A DNA stretch of 6,155 nucleotides from Xanthobacteraceae bacterium (GTDB taxonomy: Bacteria > Pseudomonadota > Alphaproteobacteria > Rhizobiales > Xanthobacteraceae): assembly GCA_030043335.1 (NCBI GenBank), contig JASHXX010000346.1:1-6155 (forward strand), in the 5' to 3' direction. Of the stretch, positions 1 to 5,430 are shown in pieces. Within the stretch, counting starts at the first letter, position 1. Each line of letters begins with the position of its first letter. The position numbers were made by a program, and so were the translations under genes. The notes under the pieces were generated by a model. That model saw nothing but the letters and a program-made list of their open reading frames with translations, ran no database searches and had not been told where the DNA came from.

Positions 1-192
1 TCCTCGATGGGGCTGATGGGCGACGGGATGGCGGTGGCCATGTACACGACGCTTGCCGGCCTCGTCGGGTCGATTCTGCTGAAGGTCCAGTACTACATGC
101 TCGACGCCGCGACCGCCGGCGTGTTCTCGCACGCGGTCAGGCTCACCGAGACGCACGTCGTGCCGGCGTTGGAGCGCCACGATGCTGGATGA
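1..192 (+). CDS. MotA/TolQ/ExbB-family proton channel protein, C-terminal end (5' cut by window)
   Basis: Only the last 63 residues are present; the frame is open to base 1, so the Met codon at 7 is internal and not the start. The stop is TGA at 190-192. The visible part holds one hydrophobic helix preceded by a Gly/Met-rich segment (GLMGDGMAVAMYTTLAG), followed by a polar amphipathic tail ending in ALERHDAG. A Gly-rich entry, a Thr pair in the middle of the last helix and a cytoplasmic tail are typical of the final helix of MotA/ExbB/TolQ proteins, where the conserved Thr lines the ion path. In that family the subunit forms a ring that couples proton flow to work by a partner at the envelope. 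The stop lies inside the start region of the next gene (11-base overlap), so the two are probably co-translated. The family call is moderately secure; which branch (flagellar, Tol, Exb or other) cannot be told from this fragment. Confidence 0.7.
   Translation, partial: SSMGLMGDGMAVAMYTTLAGLVGSILLKVQYYMLDAATAGVFSHAVRLTETHVVPALERHDAG
171..174 (+). promoter_or_regulatory. ribosome binding site of the YfaP-like gene
   Basis: GGAG lies 7 bases before the ATG at 182, within the last codons of the channel gene. It decides the start of the downstream gene and supports translational coupling through the 11-base overlap. Confidence 0.55.
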
Positions 193-850
193 GTTCGGCC
201 TTTATCCGCGCGAGGAGCCGTTCGATCCGTTCAGCGTGATGCTGTTCAAGGCGCTGCAGGTGGTCGCCTTCCTGTTCTTCATCGCGCTGCTCGCGATCGC
301 GCCCGACGCCAAGGACGGCAAGATCGACTCCAAGGCCGAGTTTATCGTGACCATGGATTGGCCCGACAATCACCCGGACGACCTCGACCTGTTCGTGCAG
401 GATCCGGCCGGCAACATCGCCTGGTATCGCCATCGGGAAGCCGGCTTCATGGTGCTCGAGCGCGACGATCGCGGCGGCGCCAACGACTTCATTCTGGTCA
501 ACGGCAAGAAAATCTCTTCGCCGATCCGCGAGGAAATCGTCACCATCCGCGGGATCGTACCGGGCGAATATACCGTCAACGTGTCGCATTTTCAGGCGAC
601 GACCGGCCAGCCGGTAGCGGCGACGATCAAGGTGCAGAAGCTCAATCCTACCACTCAGGTGGTCTTCGACAACGCCGTGCTGGTCGACCACACCGGGGAC
701 GAGAAGACCGCGGTGCGGTTCACGCTCGACGACGGCGGCAAGGTGGTCGACGTCAATTCCCGGTGGAAATCGCTGATGGAGACGTTTCGCAACATGCACC
801 GTAACGGCGTCGACCTCGATCCCAAGACCGGCTACGTGAAGAAGCTATGA
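182..850 (+). CDS. single-pass membrane protein with YfaP/DUF2135-like extracytoplasmic beta domain; putative partner of the ExbB-like channel
   Basis: A 222-residue protein. The ATG at 182 is supported by a GGAG at 171-174 with 7-base spacing, inside the end of the preceding channel gene. A short cytoplasmic N-terminus leads to one membrane helix at about residues 18-41 (FLFFIALLAIAP), and the rest should lie in the periplasm. Residues about 53-155 look like a beta sandwich: a DDLDLFVQDPAGN segment (66-78), an acidic ERDDRGGAND stretch (93-102) and a PGEYTVNVSHF strand (127-137). This pattern is reminiscent of YfaP/DUF2135 domains, which carry 'D-D-hydrophobic-V-x-D-P-x-G' motifs. By position it could play the role of ExbD/TolR/MotB, but those proteins have an essential Asp within or just at the start of the helix. 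Here the helix has Lys23 near its cytoplasmic end and no acidic residue; the nearest is Asp15. The molecular function is unknown; the domain resemblance is from memory of the family. Confidence 0.75.
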   Translation: MLDEFGLYPREEPFDPFSVMLFKALQVVAFLFFIALLAIAPDAKDGKIDSKAEFIVTMDWPDNHPDDLDLFVQDPAGNIAWYRHREAGFMVLERDDRGGANDFILVNGKKISSPIREEIVTIRGIVPGEYTVNVSHFQATTGQPVAATIKVQKLNPTTQVVFDNAVLVDHTGDEKTAVRFTLDDGGKVVDVNSRWKSLMETFRNMHRNGVDLDPKTGYVKKL

Positions 851-1464
851 CCAGTCTCACCACGATCATCCTCGGCCTCTCGATCGCCTACGCGCTGCTC
901 GGCGTGCTGCTCCTCGGCGCTTGCGTTTACACGCGATTGCCGTTGCCGGTGAAAGCGGGCGCAATCCTGGTGACGAGCGCGTTCTACGTCGTCAGCTTCT
1001 TCGGCACGCGGGCGCTGCTCGGCTGGTCGTCGGTCGATCCGCTGCCGGCGCACTTCAAGCTCCTCGGCGCGCGAATCATCGAGCCGCATTCCCTGGCGGG
1101 CGATCCCGGCGCGATCCATCTTTGGGTCGAGGCGCTCGATGACGAAAATCGTCCGAGCGGCGTCCCGCGCGCCTACCGCCTGCCCTACACCGCCAAGCTT
1201 GCCGAAAAGACCGAAGCCGCGGTGCAGGCGAGCGCCGAAGGCAAGCCGCAGGAAGGCGGTCACACTGCGGATTTCGGCACCGGCGAGGGCGGCACCTCCG
1301 AGCTTACCGCGCGCGAGGCAACGCCGAGTTCGATCACCACCACCAGCGGCGGCGACCCCGCCTCGGGAGGCCCGCTCGACCCCGCGTTTGCCCCGGATCA
1401 CAGCAGCGGCATCGTGTTCTCGCCGCTCCCGCCGCCGCGCATGCCGCCGAAGGACGCGCCCTGA
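847..1464 (+). CDS. uncharacterised protein with two membrane helices and a low-complexity Gly/Ser/Thr/Pro tail
   Basis: A 205-residue protein whose ATG overlaps the previous stop in an ATGA junction (847-850), so it is almost certainly co-translated with its neighbour. Two hydrophobic helices are visible at about residues 5-28 and 36-58, joined by a short basic turn (YTRLPLPVKAG). A more ordered segment follows at about 68-120 (FKLLGARIIEP, GAIHLWVEALDDE, PRAYRLPYTAKL), which looks like a small folded domain. From about residue 121 the chain is low complexity, rich in Ala, Glu, Gly, Ser and Thr, and ends in a proline-rich SPLPPPRMPPKDAP tail. I do not recognise a named family. Its position directly after the channel protein and the beta-domain protein suggests a third subunit of the same membrane complex. 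That is inference from gene order only. Confidence 0.72.
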   Translation: MTSLTTIILGLSIAYALLGVLLLGACVYTRLPLPVKAGAILVTSAFYVVSFFGTRALLGWSSVDPLPAHFKLLGARIIEPHSLAGDPGAIHLWVEALDDENRPSGVPRAYRLPYTAKLAEKTEAAVQASAEGKPQEGGHTADFGTGEGGTSELTAREATPSSITTTSGGDPASGGPLDPAFAPDHSSGIVFSPLPPPRMPPKDAP

Positions 1465-1470
1465 CGTTGC

Positions 1471-1474
1471 AGAG
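1471..1474 (+). promoter_or_regulatory. probable ribosome binding site of the pentapeptide-repeat gene
   Basis: AGAG lies 7 bases before the ATG at 1482. It falls inside the frame of the competing TTG start at 1467, and so favours the ATG. The match is weak. Confidence 0.4.
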
Positions 1475-1481
1475 TGAGAAC

Positions 1482-2243
1482 ATGCGCTTTGTCTCGACAC
1501 CGCTGTGGGCAGCACTCCTATTCCTTTGGTTGCCCGAAGCGTTCGCGGCCGAGCTCACGCGCGAGGAAGTACAAGCAGCACTCAGCGCCGCATCATCCGA
1601 ACGTGGAGCAAGCTTCGCTGGCCGGTCGCTTGCAGGCTTGGACCTGCGTGAGCTCGATTTCACCGGTGCCGACCTCTCCGGCGCGGACTTGTCGGATGCC
1701 GACCTGCGCGGCGCCAAGCTTGTCGCATCCAAGCTCGTCGGTGCCAGATTGCCTCGAGCGAGGCTGAACCTTGCCTGGATCATGGGCGCAGACTTTTCCC
1801 ATGCCGATCTCTCTGATGCGGTGCTGGAGACACTGATCGTATCGGCCGGGCTCGAAACGCGTCCCGACGAGGCTGCGAGCTTTCTCGGGGCCAATCTCTC
1901 GGGCGCCAAGGTGACGGCGCGTTTCAGCCTTGACGATATGCGTGGGGCGAACCTGTCCCATCTGCGCGCGTCCGCCGATATGCGCAACCAATCCATGGGC
2001 CTTATTCGCGCCGATTTCTCGCGCGCGAACTTGACCGGCGCGAACTTCGAGGGCGCGGCTCTCGCCCACGTGAACTTTGAGTTCGCCAAGCTCCAGCGCG
2101 CCAATTTTTCCGGAGCCGATCTAAGCGACGCGGATTTCGCAGGCGCCGATCTGAGCAACGCGGATTTCGCCGGATCCAATACCGCAAGAGCCGACTTCAA
2201 CAGCACGATCCTCACCGGAGCGACCGGGCTCCCGTCACGCTGA
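1482..2243 (+). CDS. exported pentapeptide-repeat protein
   Basis: A 253-residue protein from the ATG at 1482. An in-frame TTG at 1467 would add five polar residues before the signal peptide and has no better ribosome site, while AGAG at 1471-1474 is well spaced for the ATG. Residues 1-22 form a signal peptide (hydrophobic LWAALLFLWL, then AFA before AEL), so the mature protein should be periplasmic or outer-membrane associated. Pentapeptide repeats of the A(D/N)(L/F)xx type form two tracts, at about residues 51-115 and 153-247, for example GADLSGADLSDADL and GADLSDADFAGADLSNADF. Such repeats fold as a right-handed four-sided beta helix. Between the tracts, about residues 116-152, the register breaks into an irregular segment. 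The export signal argues against a Qnr-like cytoplasmic gyrase-protection role. It starts 17 bases after the preceding stop, so it is probably the last gene of the same operon. Binding partner unknown. Confidence 0.85.
   Translation: MRFVSTPLWAALLFLWLPEAFAAELTREEVQAALSAASSERGASFAGRSLAGLDLRELDFTGADLSGADLSDADLRGAKLVASKLVGARLPRARLNLAWIMGADFSHADLSDAVLETLIVSAGLETRPDEAASFLGANLSGAKVTARFSLDDMRGANLSHLRASADMRNQSMGLIRADFSRANLTGANFEGAALAHVNFEFAKLQRANFSGADLSDADFAGADLSNADFAGSNTARADFNSTILTGATGLPSR
2112..2171 (+). repeat. tandem pair of 30-base units within the pentapeptide tract
   Basis: Units at 2112-2141 and 2142-2171 differ at only four of 30 positions. Each encodes two pentapeptides (GADLSDADFA and GADLSNADFA). 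The DNA identity is higher than protein constraint alone needs, which suggests a fairly recent internal duplication. Confidence 0.75.
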
Positions 2244-2277
2244 CGCGAAAGTTCTGCGTCGGCCGGCGCCGCCCTTC
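2244..2277. other. 34-base convergent junction between the two operons
   Basis: The two gene blocks end here head to head: TGA at 2241-2243 on the plus strand and TAA (read as TTA on the plus strand) at 2278-2280 on the minus strand. The spacer contains a GC-rich palindrome (CGGCGCCG at 2264-2271) followed on the plus strand by a pyrimidine-rich CCCTTCTT. A classical intrinsic terminator with a looped stem and T-run is not evident in either direction, so termination at this site is only a guess. Confidence 0.3.
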
Positions 2278-2847
2278 TTAGCGCCGGGCCTCGGCGTAGA
2301 ACGCCTGAATGGCTTGCGTCAGCCATGTCCACGCTTCTTGCTCAGCGGGGGCGGCGGTCTTGCTGACTGCAATTTCGAGATAAGCGATCTCACGCTCGAC
2401 CTTCTCGCGCGGCAGCATGTGCAGGCGGCTGACGAGTATGGCCGCCTCGATCACCGCCGCCTGCGCGCGATTGAAGCCTCGGAACGGCGCGTGCGAGATG
2501 GTGCGTAGCGCGCGACAGTGAAAGCGCGGCCTCTGTTCGTCCTCGGTCCGGCGCGTGACCGCGAGCTCGCTGTGCGCCAGCGCGCCGGCAAGACGCGGGA
2601 CGGAAAAATCCTCGCACGCGGCCGTCGGCCAGTCGCGGCGCCCAGTCAGGCAACCGGCAAAAACGCGAACATCGTCGGTGAAGTTTGCGACTGCGAATGG
2701 CACGACACTGAGATTCTCCAGGGTCTTCGACGGGCGGAATGGCGCGATGATCCAGCCATCGCCCTCGGCGATGATGCCCAAGGGAGCAAAGTGAGCCCGC
2801 CCTTCCCCATCCACTGTGGAAACGATGGTTTCCCGGATCATCGGCAT
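2278..2847 (-). CDS. DUF447-family protein of the methanopterin gene cluster
   Basis: A 189-residue protein starting at the ATG at 2847, with AAGAG 7 bases upstream and only 3 bases after the preceding stop. A second Met two codons later (IRETIVSTV follows) is an alternative start. Residues about 4-110 read as a flavin-reductase-like split-barrel fold (RETIVSTVDGEGRAHFAPLG, IIAPFRPSKTLENL, FAVANFTDDVRVFAG). A helical C-terminal half carries the family's hallmark PFRGFNRAQAAVIEAAILVS (121-140) and an ending EIAVSKTAAPAEQEAW (158-173). DUF447 proteins occur in methanogens and in bacteria with tetrahydromethanopterin-linked C1 metabolism, where genes of this family sit in cofactor clusters. No reaction is assigned with confidence; a flavin- or pterin-binding role is plausible from the fold. 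It is the last gene of the minus-strand operon. Confidence 0.85.
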   Translation of the reverse strand: MPMIRETIVSTVDGEGRAHFAPLGIIAEGDGWIIAPFRPSKTLENLSVVPFAVANFTDDVRVFAGCLTGRRDWPTAACEDFSVPRLAGALAHSELAVTRRTEDEQRPRFHCRALRTISHAPFRGFNRAQAAVIEAAILVSRLHMLPREKVEREIAYLEIAVSKTAAPAEQEAWTWLTQAIQAFYAEARR

Positions 2848-2850
2848 CGG

Positions 2851-4242
2851 TCATCTCTTGGCCGCGCGCAACGTATGGCCGGCCTCAGCGAGGCGCGTGA
2901 GATCCGCAGCCACGCTATCAACGGCACAGCCCCAGTCGAGCGGGGCGTCCTGCGCATAGCGCTTGCCCAGCCGCCACGCGATCTCGGCCTTCATCAGTTC
3001 GGTGCCGAGGTAGAACGCGTGCGGCCCGTCGTTCTCGACGCCAAGATTGGCGAACAACGACATGGCGTCCTGCGCCACATGGTGACCGTCGCGATTATAG
3101 ACATGGATGCCGTCCTCGGCGGTCTCGATGCGGAAGTTGGCATCCTTGACCTCAGCGGCGAGTTCGGCAATCTCGCGCGGCGTGTTGGGAAAGGGTTTGC
3201 GCTCGTGCAGCGCCAGCAGCGCGCCGCTGTAATCCTTGGGAGTGCTGGCGTCCTCGCGCGCCGCAAACATGATGCGGCGCGCGGCGTCGTGCTCCTGGAT
3301 GGTGCGGCGGGTATGCGGGCTGACCTGGACGACGAGCAGATTGCGGATGAAGAGCTCCGAGCAGATGCCGAGCAGCGCTGCCGTAACGCCTTCGGAATCC
3401 GCGTCGGTCAACTCGGTCAGGTTGCCCGTGCCCATGAGTATCTCGGCCGCCGGCAGCCGGCGCCGCAGTTCTGCGTAGCGCGCAAGCGAATCGATGAACC
3501 CGAAATGGATCGGATCGAGAACCGGATCAAGGATCGCGGCAATGCCGCCTCGGTCGGCCGCTTCTGCCGCCCGCAACAATGAGGCGAGGTCGCCATGGGC
3601 CGCCGGAATAAGCACGGGAGTTGCGCCGGTTTCGGCGGCGACCGGAACGGTCGCCTCGGTCAGGCTGAGCAGGAAGCTCGCCCCGGCTCCGCCGCCGCGG
3701 CGCAACTCCTCGATATCGGCGGAGTCGACGCTGACGTCGTGCCCGCCGGCACGCAACGCGCGCACCGCGTCTTCGAGATGGGGAAACGGGGTATCCGGCA
3801 GACAGCCAAGATCGATCACGTCGGCGCCGGCCGCGCGCATCGCCGCGGCGCGATCCACGATCGCGTCGACGCCGAGCACGGGCGCGTCAACGATCTCGGC
3901 GAAAATGCGCATGTCATGCCGCGACAAATCGGGGGCTTTGCCGTGATTGCCGAAGAACGCCGGCAAATCCTTTAGTTCGTCGGGCCCGCGCTCGAACGGC
4001 ACGCCGAACTCGCCGCTGAGGCGCTTGAGATCCGCGCGGCAACGGCCGGGCACCATGACGCGGCTCGCCTCGACCGGCCGCGGCAACCGCCGCACGATGA
4101 TCGCTTCCGTCATCAGGGCCGCGACCTTGACGCCGACGTCGAGCACCGACCATTCAAAGCCGAGGTCGCCTGCGCCGGCGAGAACCCGCTGCAGCCGCGC
4201 GCGGGCGAGGTGCCCGGTGAGAAGGAGGATGTGCTCAGCCAT
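2851..4242 (-). CDS. dihydropteroate-synthase-like protein (DUF6513 + pterin-binding barrel + DUF4346/MtrA-like tail)
   Basis: A 463-residue protein. The ATG at 4240-4242 overlaps the upstream flavoprotein stop by 8 bases (ATGGCTGA), so translation is probably coupled. Three parts can be seen. Residues 1 to about 115 match the N-terminal domain found on archaeal-type DHPS-like proteins (ILLLTGHLA near the start). Residues about 118-310 form a TIM-barrel-like pterin-binding region, with AGADVIDLGC (138-147), HDVSVDSADIEEL (168-180), AAILDPVLDPIHFGF (235-249) and MGTGNLTELTDADSEGV (270-286). Residues about 340-440 contain HAFYLGTELMKAEIAWRLGKRYAQD (408-432, two pieces of a known signature), resembling DUF4346 and the MtrA subunit of methyl-H4MPT:coenzyme M methyltransferase. 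Proteins of this type occur in methanogens and in bacteria using dephospho-H4MPT. The likely role is at a pterin-handling step of H4MPT synthesis, but the exact reaction is not established to my knowledge. It is unlikely to be the folate FolP, which is much shorter and lacks both flanking domains. Confidence 0.85.
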   Translation of the reverse strand: MAEHILLLTGHLARARLQRVLAGAGDLGFEWSVLDVGVKVAALMTEAIIVRRLPRPVEASRVMVPGRCRADLKRLSGEFGVPFERGPDELKDLPAFFGNHGKAPDLSRHDMRIFAEIVDAPVLGVDAIVDRAAAMRAAGADVIDLGCLPDTPFPHLEDAVRALRAGGHDVSVDSADIEELRRGGGAGASFLLSLTEATVPVAAETGATPVLIPAAHGDLASLLRAAEAADRGGIAAILDPVLDPIHFGFIDSLARYAELRRRLPAAEILMGTGNLTELTDADSEGVTAALLGICSELFIRNLLVVQVSPHTRRTIQEHDAARRIMFAAREDASTPKDYSGALLALHERKPFPNTPREIAELAAEVKDANFRIETAEDGIHVYNRDGHHVAQDAMSLFANLGVENDGPHAFYLGTELMKAEIAWRLGKRYAQDAPLDWGCAVDSVAADLTRLAEAGHTLRAAKR

Positions 4243-4780
4243 GCAGTTCGCGTTCGCGCCGCGTCAAAGCCGTTTCGAGCTGTTCGAGTGACTCGACTAC
4301 CAGCGTGCTTTCGAACGATTTCAGGCGCTCGGTGTTCTTTAGATCGATGTCCCGCGGATAGACCTTGACGGTACCCTTGGGGGCTTCGGTCTCAAGCTCA
4401 GGAGCCGTATCGCAGGCGAACACGATCGCCGGAACGCGGCACTTCCCCGCCTGGGCAAACACGTTGGTGACGAGCGTATCGGAAATTCCGAAGACGCATT
4501 TTGCGACGGTGTTGGAGGTCGCCGGCGCCAATATCAAGGTGTGATAGACGCCGTAGTAGAAGAAGCCGACCGGCGCGGCGCTCGCGGTCGTGTCGCGGAA
4601 GACGCGGGCGGTTTTCGGCAGCTTAAGCTCCTGCCGGTACATGCGTACGACTTCCGCCGCGGCCCTGCTCACGAACAGGTCGACGTCGTCGAGATCGCCG
4701 ATCATGCGCAGGCACTCCTTGAAAAAGTGCCCCGATCCAGTCAGCGCCCATCCCCAGCGCGGCGTCTTGAGCTTGGCCAT
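4235..4780 (-). CDS. dmrB: DmrB/archaeoflavoprotein-like FMN protein, probable dihydromethanopterin reductase
   Basis: A 181-residue flavoprotein of the PF02441-type fold. The start is taken as the ATG at 4778-4780, because the family signature begins straight after it (WGWALTGSGHFFKE, residues 9-22). The frame is open further upstream, but only as a shadow of the kinase gene. The LTGSGHF loop (13-19) is the expected FMN phosphate-binding turn. LAPATSNTVAK (84-94) and ISDTLVTNVFAQAGK (99-113) are the second flavin-binding and dimer segments typical of archaeal flavoproteins. DmrB of Burkholderia, formerly called AfpA, reduces dihydromethanopterin to H4MPT, the last step of cofactor synthesis; Methylobacterium uses the unrelated DHFR-like DmrA. 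Cys95, Cys114 and Cys123 are present, but I see no iron-sulfur motif. It lies 23 bases after the kinase and overlaps the next gene by 8. Alternative: a different flavin reductase or decarboxylase of the same fold. The family is secure, the substrate is inferred from context. Confidence 0.82.
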   Translation of the reverse strand: MAKLKTPRWGWALTGSGHFFKECLRMIGDLDDVDLFVSRAAAEVVRMYRQELKLPKTARVFRDTTASAAPVGFFYYGVYHTLILAPATSNTVAKCVFGISDTLVTNVFAQAGKCRVPAIVFACDTAPELETEAPKGTVKVYPRDIDLKNTERLKSFESTLVVESLEQLETALTRRERELHG

Positions 4781-4803
4781 GGCGTCATATCTTAAGCCCG
4801 TTG

Positions 4804-5430
4804 TCAGCAGGCCGACACTGTCTCGACCGCAGGGCCGTCGCGGATCGCAGCGACTGCCGCGCCGTGATCGGCCGGCCCGAAAACATAGGCGTCGACCGCG
4901 CTCATTTGCAGCCGCCGCGCCAGCTCCCTGTCGACGACGCCGATCGCCGCCAGATCGTCGATGGGCGCCCCGCGCAGGCGAGGTTCCACATGCTTGACCA
5001 GGAATAACCGACGCGCGCCGATTCTGGCGGCGAGCCATGCGGCCAGACTGTCCGAAGTCACGTCCCATGACGGCGCGATGTCGTCGGCGCGCAGCGCGAG
5101 ATGCGCCGGCATCCACACCGGTATTCGTCCGGCATCGATATCGCGGCGAATGGCCTCGACGGTGTCGGCGGGCGACAGCCGGGCATCGAGGCTGGCGAGC
5201 GCGCGGCCATATTGCTCCATCGCCAGTATCGCCATCTCGTGCGCGGCGCGGTCACCAAATCCCATTCGCTGTTGTGCGGACCGCACGGTGTCGGCAAACG
5301 GTCCGCCGCCAGGCACGATGATGACGCGTCCCGGGCATCCGGCAATCGCCGCGATCCAGTCCCGCAGATGCGCAGAGAAGGCAAAACTGCCGCCGAGCTT
5401 GACCACGACGGGACGATGCAGATCGTGCAT
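4804..5430 (-). CDS. mfnE: amino-acid-kinase-fold enzyme, probable MfnE (methanofuran biosynthesis kinase)
   Basis: A 208-residue protein whose ATG at 5428-5430 directly follows the TGA of the upstream fusion gene with no spacer. Motifs of the aspartokinase/acetylglutamate kinase/UMP kinase fold are clear: VVVKLGGS (8-15) with Lys11, IIVPGGGPFAD (37-47) for phosphate binding, SWDVTSDSLAAWLA (121-134) in the nucleotide region and LFLVKHVEP (142-150) with Lys146. In methanogens MfnE uses ATP to turn 5-(aminomethyl)-3-furanmethanol phosphate into the diphosphate used to build methanofuran. The adjacent MfnB domain makes the furan precursor of that pathway, which supports this assignment over aspartokinase or UMP kinase. 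The chain is short and lacks an ACT regulatory domain. An alternative is another small-molecule phosphotransferase acting in H4MPT synthesis. The fold is nearly certain; the substrate is inferred. Confidence 0.82.
   Translation of the reverse strand: MHDLHRPVVVKLGGSFAFSAHLRDWIAAIAGCPGRVIIVPGGGPFADTVRSAQQRMGFGDRAAHEMAILAMEQYGRALASLDARLSPADTVEAIRRDIDAGRIPVWMPAHLALRADDIAPSWDVTSDSLAAWLAARIGARRLFLVKHVEPRLRGAPIDDLAAIGVVDRELARRLQMSAVDAYVFGPADHGAAVAAIRDGPAVETVSAC

Noticed and set aside
143..799. Minus-strand open frame opposite the YfaP-like gene
   Set aside because: His/Arg/Asp-rich translation with no membrane segment or motif; the plus-strand frame has a ribosome site, a membrane helix and overlapping-gene context.
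1467..1481. TTG start for the pentapeptide-repeat protein
   Set aside because: It adds only five polar residues before the signal peptide and lacks a suitably spaced ribosome site; the ATG at 1482 is better.
832..1515. Minus-strand open frame opposite the two-helix membrane protein
   Set aside because: Arg/Ala/Glu-rich composition with no fold signature; it is typical of a shadow frame in high-GC DNA.
1660..2230. Short-period DNA repeats in the pentapeptide gene as a CRISPR or satellite
   Set aside because: The 15- and 30-base periodicity is fully explained by codons of pentapeptide repeats; there are no unique spacers.
2260..2276. Intrinsic terminator hairpin at the convergent junction
   Set aside because: The palindrome has no room for a loop without losing most of the stem, and no T-run follows on either strand.
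1334..2332. Long minus-strand open frame (about 330 codons) opposite the pentapeptide gene
   Set aside because: It is the antisense image of the repeat codons, giving a Ser/Ala/Arg/Lys-rich periodic chain with no family features; the plus-strand gene has a signal peptide and regular pentapeptides.
2518..3582. Long plus-strand open frame (354 codons) opposite the DUF447 and DHPS-like genes
   Set aside because: It spans two well-supported minus-strand genes and their junction, has no recognisable motif, and is expected by chance in GC-rich coding DNA.
4781..5116. N-terminal extension of the DmrB-like protein
   Set aside because: The frame is open upstream but lies almost wholly over the kinase gene and reads as Arg/Gly-rich shadow; the flavoprotein family starts just after the Met at 4780.
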